From NCBI GenBank assembly GCA_013289045.1, contig JABDAU010000003.1, positions 1 to 64,000 of the forward strand: 64,000 nt of DNA, in the 5' to 3' direction. Shown here piece after piece: positions 50,848 through 60,171 of the stretch. The notes beneath the pieces were generated by a model that saw only the letters and a list, made by a program, of their open reading frames with translations, ran no database searches and had not been told where the DNA came from. The stretch comes from Bacteroidota bacterium (GTDB taxonomy: Bacteria > Bacteroidota > Bacteroidia > Sphingobacteriales > Sphingobacteriaceae). Both the position numbers and the translations under genes were made by a program. Position 1 is the stretch's first letter. Each line of letters opens with the position of its first letter.

Positions 50848-51795
50848 TTAAACACGCTCGACGTGCAAATGACCATTGAATATTTTTGATCCGGCAAATG
50901 ACTGGCCTGTGCTTAAGCCATAAAAGCCGGCATGCCGGGCCGGTATATAATTATTGTTTAAATAGAATGTGTTTACTTTTAGTAGCTTGCCGTCGGCGCA
51001 ATTTACCAGGAGGCGGCTGTCATCTATATGTATCATTCCCGGGGTTACGGGGAACGGATTGATGTCTAATATTTCTGCATCGGTAATTTTTAGCTCAACC
51101 GAATTAATGAGCGAGGTAGCGCCATTGTTCCACCCGTTGCAAGCTTTTACCAGGTTTATTACCTGCCTTGCTGACAAAACATCCCAGTCTATCAATACAT
51201 CATTGAGTGCCGGTTTATTATAATACCGGGCATCTCCCGGTTCCTGTCTACGTTCGGAAAGAGGAATAAGATTGATATACTTATAAACAATTTCCTGTAC
51301 GCCGTTTACCTGCAGATTGTTAAAGAGCCCGGAAACGAAGTTAAAAGTGCAATGCTCCTGGTTAGGAACAGTTAGTTCCCACACCACATCGCCGCTGTCA
51401 AACCGTGCTGACAGGCGGTGAATGGTTAGCGTTAGTGAAGGTTCGCCGTTTTTTAATGCCCAGAAAACCGGCGATGGGCCCCTGTAAAAAGGGAGTGCGC
51501 CGTAGTGAATGTTAAAAACACCACCCGGCACACTCTCAAGTCTTTCTGTTTCAATTAATTTGTTGTAACCGGATATGAAGATCAGATCCGGTTGATTCAT
51601 TTCTGCCCATTGATAAAGATGTTCTTTTGGGGTTTCACTAAACAAACCGATCCCATTTGCATTACAAAATGCATTTAAACCGGCCGTATCATGTTCCGTT
51701 GACCTGCCCAGGTAAAAACACACATCGGTTTTTTGAGCCAAAAAGGCAAGCAGCGGAATACATCCTACGGAGTTTGAAATAACCCCGATCTTCAT
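50848..51795 (-). CDS. Formyltransferase-family protein (methionyl-tRNA formyltransferase-like fold)
   Basis: FNIHYGALPFYRGPSPVFWALKNGEPSLTLTIHRLSARFDSGDVV retains N-x-H and D catalytic pattern; formyl_trans_C-like tail. Confidence 0.82.
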   Translation of the reverse strand: MKIGVISNSVGCIPLLAFLAQKTDVCFYLGRSTEHDTAGLNAFCNANGIGLFSETPKEHLYQWAEMNQPDLIFISGYNKLIETERLESVPGGVFNIHYGALPFYRGPSPVFWALKNGEPSLTLTIHRLSARFDSGDVVWELTVPNQEHCTFNFVSGLFNNLQVNGVQEIVYKYINLIPLSERRQEPGDARYYNKPALNDVLIDWDVLSARQVINLVKACNGWNNGATSLINSVELKITDAEILDINPFPVTPGMIHIDDSRLLVNCADGKLLKVNTFYLNNNYIPARHAGFYGLSTGQSFAGSKIFNGHLHVERV

Positions 51796-51813
51796 GAGCT
51801 TTTGAACATTAAT

Positions 51814-52356
51814 TTATGGTCGCGACGGGTAAATACCGTCAGTAGCAATGATAAAGTTGACGGCAAGTACCGGTTGTATCATCGAAAAAGGCAGGCCGCC
51901 ACCTACAGGCTGGATCATTTTCGGATTCATTGTGGAATCTCCCGCAGCGCTTGAATATATACTGGCGCCTGGCGCCCCGGTTACAGGGTCTCCGGGCGAA
52001 GCGGTTATCAACGTACCGGCGGGTGAAGCCTGATCTGGCGCTGCGTTAGCTACTGAATTAACCAAATGGCTGTGGGCCGGCATGTTTTGAACCCCAAGAG
52101 TAGTTGCTTCACTGCCATTAGGTTGCCCCAGGGGATAATTGCTCAGGCCCTTACCCTGGCCCGAATGCACAGGAGCCCTGCTTCGCAGGTCAGGCAGATT
52201 GAATGTTTGATAGCCATCGCCACCGTAATATGTGCCGAGGATAGAAAACAAGGCTGAAAACTGGTCAACGCTCATAGATTGCCCGTTACAAAGAGCCCAG
52301 CCGCGCGGCGCAAAGTCGCCCGCAAACATTTTGATTTCGCCAAGAAGTGGATCCAT
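51814..52356 (-). CDS. Phage tail collar domain / microcystin-dependent-protein-like protein
   Basis: GEIKMFAGDFAPRGWALCNGQSM...ALFSILGTYYGGDGYQTFNLPDLRSRAPVHSGQG, C-terminal PVLAVNFIIATDGIYPSR. Confidence 0.93.
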   Translation of the reverse strand: MDPLLGEIKMFAGDFAPRGWALCNGQSMSVDQFSALFSILGTYYGGDGYQTFNLPDLRSRAPVHSGQGKGLSNYPLGQPNGSEATTLGVQNMPAHSHLVNSVANAAPDQASPAGTLITASPGDPVTGAPGASIYSSAAGDSTMNPKMIQPVGGGLPFSMIQPVLAVNFIIATDGIYPSRP

Positions 52357-52821
52357 TTTTTTTAAGGTTTAATTGGTAAATTAATTAGATATGATAAAGT
52401 TTAAGAGCATATAAATGTATACATATTTAAATAATAATCAATTAATTAACTCAATTTGTTAAATAACATGATCTAATTTAAGGCAGAGGCAAAAAAGAAC
52501 TGTATGACTACCCCTTTTATGCTTATACGCGGTACATTTTCAATATAAACCTATATATAAATTTTATACTGTTTTGAGCAAAGTATCTGAACGACGGTTC
52601 TACGTAAGCGAATAACCGTTTTTTGTATGTGAGGAAATTGAGGGAAGAACTTAATTTAAATGCAGGCAAGCGGGCAGTGCCTTTTATTGCTTAAAAATAA
52701 AAATCGCCCGCGAAATTGCTTTTAACAAAAGGGGCAGCTTTTGTTAACCGGCTCCAGTAGCCGATAAGCTGCTTAATATGAATACTTTGGAAGAAATTTA
52801 AAATGGCGGCCTATTGAAGGC

Positions 52822-53586
52822 TTAATCCCAAATGCCGTTCTGCGCTGTAAATATCACCGGCTCACCGCCAGTCACCATAATGGTATGCTCGTGCTGTGCA
52901 ACAAAACCTCCTTTATTACCGGTTAGCGTCCATTCGTCGGCCTGCGTTTCGGCAATAGTCGACCGTGTTGAAATAAATGTCTCTATCGCTACCACAGAAT
53001 TCTTTCTGAAACGCGTAGTGTTATACCGGTCGCAGTAGTTGGCAATCTCGTGTGGCTCTTCGTGCAGGCTGCGACCAACGCCGTGGCCCGTCAGGTTTTT
53101 TATTACCGTATAGCCTGCTTTTCTGGCTTCAGTCTCTATCAACCTGCCAATCTCCGAGATCCGGACACCACCTTTAATGTTGCTGATCGCTTTTTTTAAG
53201 ATCTCTTTCGATGCCTCGACCAGTTTGCCATGGCCATGGATATCTTCGCCCAATACAAACGAGCCGCCGTTATCGGCCCAGTAGCCATTTAGCTCTGCCG
53301 ATACGTCGATGTTTACCAGGTCACCCTCTTTAAGGATCTTATCGGCCGATGGCACGCCGTGTGCTACCACCTCATTAACACCTATACAAGTATATCCCGG
53401 GAAATCGTAGCTTAGCTTAGGTGCAGAACGGGCGCCCATTTGTGCCAGCAATTCGCCGCCGTAGTCGTCAAGTTCCTTTGTGGAAATGCCCGGTTTGGCA
53501 TACTCACGCATCTTTCTAAGCGTAATAGCGACGGCATCACTTGCCTGTTGCATTCCAATTCTTTCGTCTTCGGTGGTTATAGACAT
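52822..53586 (-). CDS. map: Type I methionine aminopeptidase
   Basis: KPGISTKELD, YDFPGYTCIGVNEVVAHGVPS, NIDVSAELNGYWADNG, GHGVGRSLHEEPHEI, QHEHTIMVT. Confidence 0.95.
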   Translation of the reverse strand: MSITTEDERIGMQQASDAVAITLRKMREYAKPGISTKELDDYGGELLAQMGARSAPKLSYDFPGYTCIGVNEVVAHGVPSADKILKEGDLVNIDVSAELNGYWADNGGSFVLGEDIHGHGKLVEASKEILKKAISNIKGGVRISEIGRLIETEARKAGYTVIKNLTGHGVGRSLHEEPHEIANYCDRYNTTRFRKNSVVAIETFISTRSTIAETQADEWTLTGNKGGFVAQHEHTIMVTGGEPVIFTAQNGIWD

Positions 53587-53788
53587 TTGTATGTTTTATC
53601 TGTCGCAAAATTAAGCATTAATAACTTAATGAATAAAAGCCTTCAGGCTTTCATTTAAAAGGTTTACTGTATGTTCTGATGAAGCTGACCACCCTGTTCC
53701 GGGTCATCCTGACCGTCTGATGAGTCGTACTTTGCAGGTAGCAAACGCTGTAAAAGCGATGGTCAAAAATAGTTATTTCCGGTCATTT

Positions 53789-54538
53789 TCATGCATAGAC
53801 ATTTTCAGGCTCATGACTGCGTTTTTTACGCATCGAATCACCCTTTAACTCGATCCGGTGCGCATCATGCACAATACGGTCCAGTATCGCATCGGCAATC
53901 GTTTTCTCCCCAATCACCTCAAACCATTTGCTGATCGGCAGCTGGGAAGTAATGATCAGTGAAGTCTTGCCATGGCGGTCCTCGATTAGCTCCATTAAAG
54001 CCGCACGGCTCTGGGCATCAAAGGGTTGTATGCCAAAGTCATCCAGGATCAATAACTGCTGCCTTTCCAGCCTGGCCAGGTCCTTCAGGTATGAGCCATC
54101 CGCCTTGGACATCTTGAGTTTGGCGAACAACTTGGGTGTACTGGCATAAAAGACCCGGTACCCCATGATGCAGGCCTGGTAGCCCAGGGCCGTAGCAATA
54201 TAACTCTTGCCAATACCGGTACTGCCCGTGATCAGCACATTTTCGAACTTATCGATGAAGGTACATTCCGCCAGGCGCTTAACCTGGTTGCGATCCAGGC
54301 TCCGGCTGGCATGGAAGTTAACATCCTCGATAGAAGCCTTATAACGGAACTTGGCGCCCTGTATGGTGCGGTCGATCTTCCGGTTCTGCCGGTCGTCCCA
54401 CTCGGCATCCACCAGCATGGCGAGGAGTTCATCGGCGGTATGGTCATTGGTCTTGCCCGTCTCCAGGCTGCTTTTAAAGGCATGGAACATGCCAAAGAAC
54501 TTCATCTTTCTCAGTTTGTCTAACGTGTTTTCATTCAT
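53789..54538 (-). CDS. istB: IS21-family helper ATPase IstB
   Basis: GSTGIGKSYIATALGYQAC Walker A, LLILDDFGIQPFD Walker B. Confidence 0.96.
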   Translation of the reverse strand: MNENTLDKLRKMKFFGMFHAFKSSLETGKTNDHTADELLAMLVDAEWDDRQNRKIDRTIQGAKFRYKASIEDVNFHASRSLDRNQVKRLAECTFIDKFENVLITGSTGIGKSYIATALGYQACIMGYRVFYASTPKLFAKLKMSKADGSYLKDLARLERQQLLILDDFGIQPFDAQSRAALMELIEDRHGKTSLIITSQLPISKWFEVIGEKTIADAILDRIVHDAHRIELKGDSMRKKRSHEPENVYA

Positions 54539-54565
54539 GGTTTTAAGTTATTATGGGTTAGTATA

Positions 54566-56110
54566 TTATTCATAATCGCCACGGATATTATCGTGGCTCG
54601 GCATGGGCAGTTCATCGGCAAAGAGGCTCTCTTCGTAATTGTCCATCTTGTTTTCCAGGATAGACTGAATGGTCTTGTAGTTATAGACCCCATAACTCAG
54701 TGCTCGCTGGCAGGCCATCGTTAAGCGTTCGTTCCCAGCTTTTTTGGCAAAGTTGAGTACGCCCAAGCAAGATTTGTAGGCCTGTTCCGGGTGTTGTTTG
54801 CGCTCCAGGATCTGCAGGATATAGAGGCGTACATCCTCGTGTATGGCAGCCGCCCAGTTGAGGAATTTATCCGGCGACCAGTCACTCTTGAAGCGGTGCG
54901 TACTGGCCATGTGCTCCGGATCCGTCGTATAGCCGTAAGGGTTCTTATTACGTTTATGCACCGCGATCCTTTCATAGTTGGAGTAGATCTCCACGGTGGT
55001 CCGTGAATATAAAAGCTTGACCCTTTTGCCGATATACCGGTAAGGCACACTGTAGTAATGCTTGTCGGGCCCGAGGTTGGCGTGGCCATTCTTGATGACG
55101 CGTGCATGGAACTGCTTTTTGAACTGGTAGCGCTGTACCGGCAGCGGCGCCAGGGTATGCTTCTCGATTTCTTCAAACTGTAACCTGCGGCTGTAATTAC
55201 GGCCTTTCAGCAGCTGGCTGTTATGAACCTCCAGGAGCTCCATCATAGCCCTGTTGAGGTCAGTAAGCGTATGGAACACTTCCTTGCCCAGTGGTGCATG
55301 GATCTTGGTGTAGAGGATTTTGACGGCCCCTTCAACCAGCGCTTTGTCGCGCGGGCGGTATGCCCGCGCAGGAAGAATAGTAGTGCCATAAAAGTCGGCA
55401 AAGTCCTCAAAAGTTTCATTGAGGGTAGGCTCATAACGGTTGCTTTTCGTCACCGCTGCTTTCAGGTTGTCCGGTACGATGGCCGCAGGGACGCCGCCGA
55501 TATAGTGCAGCGTATTTTCGCAGGCCGCAATGAAATCATCTTTCTGCTGCGACGGAACCGCCTCTGCATAAGTGAGTTGGCTTGCGCCCAGGATCGCCAC
55601 AAAAACCTCCATCGGGATGATCTCGCCGGTTTCCTTATCCGTAATGCTCAGCTTTTCGCCCGCAAAGTCCACATACAGCTTATCGCCGGCCTTGTGGTCC
55701 ATGTGCATGGTCGGGTTGACACGCGCCTTCCATTGCAGGTAGTAAAAACAAAACTGGCTGTACTGGTAACCATTGGGAAACTCTTTCAGATAGGCTTCCC
55801 AAAGCATATAACGCGTTACGCCGGTCCGCTTGAGTTCTTTATCGACGTGGGGAAAACAACGCAGCATGGACTGCATACGCGCGTTTGGACGGTTCTCCCG
55901 GGCCTTCCCGAAGAGATCCTCCAGTTCCCGGTCATTTAAGGCATTGACCTCGTCAAAGGTAAAGCCCGTTTGTTTAAAGGCGGTAAGGTACTTTTTTACC
56001 GTGTTTCTGGAAGCATCTGCCTGCGCAGCGATCGCCATAATGCTCCGCTGCTGGCTGTAAAGCTTCAGGATCTTTCTTATCTTGCTCATGTTGATTGTTA
56101 GGTTAGCCAT
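54566..56110 (-). CDS. istA: IS21-family transposase IstA
   Basis: N-terminal HTH, DDE core region (KLYVDFAGEKLSI...VPDNLKAAV...YRPRDKALVEGAVKILY). Confidence 0.96.
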   Translation of the reverse strand: MANLTINMSKIRKILKLYSQQRSIMAIAAQADASRNTVKKYLTAFKQTGFTFDEVNALNDRELEDLFGKARENRPNARMQSMLRCFPHVDKELKRTGVTRYMLWEAYLKEFPNGYQYSQFCFYYLQWKARVNPTMHMDHKAGDKLYVDFAGEKLSITDKETGEIIPMEVFVAILGASQLTYAEAVPSQQKDDFIAACENTLHYIGGVPAAIVPDNLKAAVTKSNRYEPTLNETFEDFADFYGTTILPARAYRPRDKALVEGAVKILYTKIHAPLGKEVFHTLTDLNRAMMELLEVHNSQLLKGRNYSRRLQFEEIEKHTLAPLPVQRYQFKKQFHARVIKNGHANLGPDKHYYSVPYRYIGKRVKLLYSRTTVEIYSNYERIAVHKRNKNPYGYTTDPEHMASTHRFKSDWSPDKFLNWAAAIHEDVRLYILQILERKQHPEQAYKSCLGVLNFAKKAGNERLTMACQRALSYGVYNYKTIQSILENKMDNYEESLFADELPMPSHDNIRGDYE

Positions 56111-56329
56111 GCTGGGTGGTTAAAATTGGTACCACCGCAAGCCTGGTCGCCTTACAACATTTGCTGCAACAAAGAACGGTCATCTTCCGCCGGAATACAC
56201 TGGTCAAACTATCGCAGAACCGGTGGTCAGCTTAAATCGGAAAGGATTGGTCAGCTTCATCAGAATCTCCAAATTACGCACATTTTTAATGAGATTTAGT
56301 GCATATTTTGGTGTTTTGACCAAAAAACA

Positions 56330-56361
56330 AAAGCCTGCAATTATTTGATTTGCAGGCTTTT
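56330..56361 (-). terminator. Terminator downstream of tRNA-Arg
   Basis: aaaagcctgcaa...tttgcaggctttt stem; on the minus strand it follows the tRNA. Confidence 0.75.
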
Positions 56362-56385
56362 ATCATGTTTTAATATTGGTTTTAG

Positions 56386-56457
56386 TGGTCCCGACGAGAA
56401 TCGAACTCATATCTAGAGTTTAGGAAACTCCTATTCTATCCGTTGAACTACGGGACC
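56386..56457 (-). tRNA. tRNA-Arg (anticodon CCT)
   Basis: GGTCCCG/CGGGACC acceptor stem, GGAGT-TTCCTAA-ACTCT anticodon arm, GTTCGATTC T-loop; CCA not encoded. Confidence 0.95.
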
Positions 56458-56463
56458 TTTTTT

Positions 56464-56570
56464 GATGTGCAGATATGCAGATTAGCAAATGTGCAGATCA
56501 CGAACCGCAAAGGTGCAAATTATGTGCGAATTAGCCAAACGCATTTGCACATCTGCACATAGCACATTAT
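56464..56570. repeat. Degenerate ATGTGCAG-type inverted repeat between tRNA-Arg and metG
   Basis: gatgtgcagatatgcagattagcaaatgtgcagat (56464-56498) versus gcatttgcacatctgcacatagcacat (from 56541), reaching the metG stop codon. Confidence 0.7.
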
Positions 56571-58630
56571 CTAACTACCGACCCATTATGCAGCGCATCA
56601 ACCGGCGATACAAAACTCAGCTTGCCATTGGTATCTTCGGCCATCAATATCATCCCCTGCGACAGGATGCCTTTTATTTCGCGTGGCTCCAGGTTCACCA
56701 GGATGCTCACCTGTTTGCCGATGATCGCTTCAGGCTCATAATACTCGGCTATGCCCGATACTACTGTGCGTTCGTCAAGGCCGGTATCTATGGTAAGTTT
56801 TAGCAGCTTTTTTGTTTTGGATACCTTTTCGGCAGCCAGTATGGTGCCGGTGCGGATGTCCATTGCAGCAAAGGCATCGAAATTAATGTTTTCCTTTGCC
56901 GGTACCAATGGAATTACTTTAGTGGCTTGCGCAGCCTGTTTTTTATCCAGTAACTTTTGGATCTGCGCATCGATCACCGAATCTTCCACCTTTTCAAACA
57001 ATAGTGATGAAATGTTCAATTGATGGCCATTCTCAAATTTAACGTCATCGCTAAAACCGACAGGGGGGATATTCAGCATGTCGAATATCTTTTCAGCAGT
57101 ACCTGGCAAAAATGGCTGCAAACATGCCGCCATCCGGCCGATCAATACCAAACAATTATGTAATGCTTCTCTGGCATCATCAGGGTTGGTTTTGATGGTC
57201 TTCCACGGCTCTTTTTCAGTGAGATATTTATTGCCGAGGCGGGCGATATCCATCACATTCTGTAACGCCTGGCGGAAACGGTATTCTTCGATATTCTTTT
57301 CCAGATCGTTGTAGAAATCGTATAACTGCCCGGCTATAGTTTTATCCGTTAAAGTAATCTCGTTGTTACCCTCAACCCTGCCATCGTAAAATTTGTGCAT
57401 TAGTATCATCACACGGTTCACAAAGTTGCCTAAAATGGCTACCAGCTCGTTATTTACGCGCGCCTGGTAATCTTTCCAGGTAAATTCGCTGTCGCTGGTT
57501 TCTGGCAGTATAGAGGTAAGCACATAACGCAGTTCATCCTGTTTGCCGGGGAATTCTTCCAGGTATTCGTGCAGCCACACCGCATGGTTGCGCGAAGTGG
57601 AAAGCTTCTCACCTTCCAGGTTCAAAAACTCATTGGCCGGTACATTCTGCGGCAAAATATAGTCGCCATGCGCATTTAAAATAGACGGGAAAATAATACA
57701 ATGAAAAACAATGTTATCCTTACCTATAAAATGGATCAGGCAGGCATCATCGGCTTCATTTTCCTGTTTCTTCCAATATAGATTCCAATCGTTACCGGTA
57801 TCAGCAGCCCATTGCTTGGTGGCTGATATATAACCTATCGGCGCATCCATCCACACGTATAATTTCTTGCCTTTAGCTTCTTCTAATGGCACATCAATAC
57901 CCCAATCAAGGTCGCGGGTCATGGAGCGAGGCTGCAGGCCCGACTTCAACCACGATTTGCACTGCCCAAAAACGTTCACCTTCCACTCGCCGTCTTTCTC
58001 GTCCAGCCATTTTTCCAGCCATGGCTGGTATTTATCCAACGGCAGGTACCAGTGTTTAGTAAGCTTTAATATAGGTGCCTTACCGCTTAAAGTCGATACA
58101 GGATTGATAAGGTCAGTCGGGTTTAATGATGTACCGCAATTCTCGCATTGGTCGCCGTAGGCATGGTCATAGCCGCAATTGGGGCAGGTGCCGGTAATGT
58201 AACGGTCGGCCAGGAACTGTTCATAATCTTCGTCGTAATATTGCTCCGAAAACTTCTCAATAAACTCCCCTTTCTCATACAAGTTCAGGAAAAATTCCTG
58301 CGAAAGATCATGATGTATAGCTGATGAGGTACGGTGGTATATATCAAATGAGATCCCGAACTCGGCAAAGCTTTCTTTTATCTGGTTATGGTATTTATCA
58401 ATAATAGCTTGCGGCGTAGTATTTTCTTTTTTGGCTTTGATGGTTATGGCAGCGCCATGCTCATCCGAGCCACAGATGTAAACAACATTCTTTTTCTTAA
58501 GCCGCAGGTAACGTACAAAAATATCGGCAGGTAAATATGCACCCGCCAGGTGGCCAATATGTAACGGCCCGTTGGCATAAGGTAGGGCCGATGTAATAGT
58601 ATAGCGTTTAAAATTATCCAGTTTTGACAT
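56567..58630 (-). CDS. metG: Methionyl-tRNA synthetase with C-terminal tRNA-binding domain
   Basis: TSALPYANGPLHIGHLAGAYLPAD, KLSTSRNHAVWLHEY, C-terminal EMAP/Arc1p-like domain (AAMDIRTGTILAAEKV). Confidence 0.97.
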   Translation of the reverse strand: MSKLDNFKRYTITSALPYANGPLHIGHLAGAYLPADIFVRYLRLKKKNVVYICGSDEHGAAITIKAKKENTTPQAIIDKYHNQIKESFAEFGISFDIYHRTSSAIHHDLSQEFFLNLYEKGEFIEKFSEQYYDEDYEQFLADRYITGTCPNCGYDHAYGDQCENCGTSLNPTDLINPVSTLSGKAPILKLTKHWYLPLDKYQPWLEKWLDEKDGEWKVNVFGQCKSWLKSGLQPRSMTRDLDWGIDVPLEEAKGKKLYVWMDAPIGYISATKQWAADTGNDWNLYWKKQENEADDACLIHFIGKDNIVFHCIIFPSILNAHGDYILPQNVPANEFLNLEGEKLSTSRNHAVWLHEYLEEFPGKQDELRYVLTSILPETSDSEFTWKDYQARVNNELVAILGNFVNRVMILMHKFYDGRVEGNNEITLTDKTIAGQLYDFYNDLEKNIEEYRFRQALQNVMDIARLGNKYLTEKEPWKTIKTNPDDAREALHNCLVLIGRMAACLQPFLPGTAEKIFDMLNIPPVGFSDDVKFENGHQLNISSLLFEKVEDSVIDAQIQKLLDKKQAAQATKVIPLVPAKENINFDAFAAMDIRTGTILAAEKVSKTKKLLKLTIDTGLDERTVVSGIAEYYEPEAIIGKQVSILVNLEPREIKGILSQGMILMAEDTNGKLSFVSPVDALHNGSVVR

Positions 58631-58672
58631 TAATGTGCGTGCTTATTAATATTTTGGCAAAGATACTATTAG

Positions 58673-59704
58673 TTGTTAAGAAGTCCGAAAGTCGGGAAGA
58701 CCGAAAGTTGGAAAGTTTTATCAGCATCGATAGGATCTTTTATTTGTATTTCGAAAATTATGCAATATACCGAAGCTTCTTCCGGACTTCCGGACCTTCC
58801 AACTTCCGGACTTAAGCCGCCATATCTTAAAAAGGGCGACAAGGTGGCTATTACCTGCCCGGCAAAAAAGCTGCCTGCCCCTATGACGGATGCTGTAAAA
58901 CTGCTTGAATCCTGGGGGCTTGAAGTGATCCTGGGCGAAACCGTGAATGCTTCATTTCACCAGTTTGCGGGAGATGATGAACTGCGGGCGAAAGACTTGC
59001 AGCGGTTTATCGACGACGACAGTATCAAAGCCATATTCGCGGCACGTGGTGGTTATGGCACTGTAAGGATGATAGACAAGGTTGATTTTAGCCATTTTGC
59101 ACAAAACCCGAAATGGATTGTAGGTTTTAGCGACATCACTGTATTGCACACGCATTTGTTCAATAACTTCCATACACAAAGCATCCATGGGCAAATGCCG
59201 GTAAATATTCCGGATGCTTCTGCTAAATCATTGCAAACGTTAAAGAAGGCTTTATTTGGCGAGGAACTTCAGTATCACTTCGATTCGCACCATTTGAATA
59301 GGAGCGGAAATGCTGAAGGGATCCTTATCGGGGGCAACCTTTCGCTGCTTGTATCCGTCTCAAATTCAGTGTCCGATGTTAACTATGAAGAAAAAATTCT
59401 TTTCATAGAGGATGTAGGCGAGTATTTATACAGCATTGACAGGATGATACGTATGCTGGACCGTTCAGGCAAATTAAAACAACTGAAAGGATTGATAGTG
59501 GGCGGTTTTAGTGAAATAAAAGACAATGAGATCCCGTTTGGCCAAACGGTAAACGAAATTATAATGGATGTGGTCGGCAAATACGGCTACCCGGTTTGTT
59601 TCGATTTCCCGGCCGGGCATATACCGGGCAATTGCAGTATAATATTAGGTAGGAGGATAAACTTAGCGGTTGATGATTCACACGTTAAGGTAGATTTTAT
59701 ATAG
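58673..59704 (+). CDS. LD-carboxypeptidase (peptidase S66 family)
   Basis: YLKKGDKVAITCPAK, AARGGYGTVRMID, VGFSDITVLHTHLF, GGNLSLL; true start probably downstream, e.g. ATG at 58760. Confidence 0.92.
   Translation: MLRSPKVGKTESWKVLSASIGSFICISKIMQYTEASSGLPDLPTSGLKPPYLKKGDKVAITCPAKKLPAPMTDAVKLLESWGLEVILGETVNASFHQFAGDDELRAKDLQRFIDDDSIKAIFAARGGYGTVRMIDKVDFSHFAQNPKWIVGFSDITVLHTHLFNNFHTQSIHGQMPVNIPDASAKSLQTLKKALFGEELQYHFDSHHLNRSGNAEGILIGGNLSLLVSVSNSVSDVNYEEKILFIEDVGEYLYSIDRMIRMLDRSGKLKQLKGLIVGGFSEIKDNEIPFGQTVNEIIMDVVGKYGYPVCFDFPAGHIPGNCSIILGRRINLAVDDSHVKVDFI
58675..58815. repeat. Paired arms of degenerate GTCCGGAA-type repeats flanking and entering the LD-carboxypeptidase start
   Basis: gttaagaagtccgaaagtcgggaagaccgaaagttggaaag and cttcttccggacttccggaccttccaacttccggacttaa, in opposite orientation. 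Confidence 0.7.
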
Positions 59705-59721
59705 AACAAAAGGATAACGAA

Positions 59722-60129
59722 ATGGCACTATTCAGCAAATTAGGAAATTATAAAAACTTTGGCCTGCTTATTATACGCGTAGGGCTTGGCATCATGTTTA
59801 TTTATCATGGATACCCTAAATTAATAGGTGGCCCGCATAAATGGCGCGCAATTGGCGAGGCAATGAAATATGTGGGCATCCATTTCTGGCCGGTTTTCTG
59901 GGGGTTTCTGGCTGCCGCTGTAGAAGCAGTTGGCGGAGTACTGCTGATCATTGGCTGGCAGTTCAGGGTGGTTTGTATGCTACTGGTGGTCAACCTTATC
60001 GTGGCGGCCATGTTTCACTTCGGTACCGGGGGCGGTATGGAAGAAGCCGCACATGCTATTGAGGATGCTATTGTGTTTGCGGGTTTGATATTTATAGGGC
60101 CTGGAAAATACAGTGCGGATAAGAAGTAA
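59722..60129 (+). CDS. DoxX family membrane protein
   Basis: LLIIRVGLGIMFIYHGYPKLIGGPHKW and four hydrophobic segments. Confidence 0.9.
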   Translation: MALFSKLGNYKNFGLLIIRVGLGIMFIYHGYPKLIGGPHKWRAIGEAMKYVGIHFWPVFWGFLAAAVEAVGGVLLIIGWQFRVVCMLLVVNLIVAAMFHFGTGGGMEEAAHAIEDAIVFAGLIFIGPGKYSADKK

Positions 60130-60171
60130 GGGATGGAAAGTTCCATCCCTCTGCAAAGTATTTTGAACTTA

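Larger units (their letters stand above)
53674..56265. mobile_element. IS21-family insertion sequence with istA/istB
   Basis: Terminal inverted repeats TTCTGATGAAGCTGACCA / TGGTCAGCTTCATCAGAA with further internal CTGACC-containing repeats at both ends; no clear target-site duplication, boundaries approximate. Confidence 0.88.

Noticed and set aside
51814-52356. Prophage remnant suggested by the phage tail collar domain
   Set aside because: No other phage genes nearby; collar-domain proteins occur in non-phage Bacteroidetes loci and this one is in an operon with T9SS genes
54232-55939. Alternative-frame ORFs within istA/istB (e.g. 55223-55939 plus, 54721-55176 minus)
   Set aside because: Overlap fully with intact transposase genes in other frames; shadow ORFs
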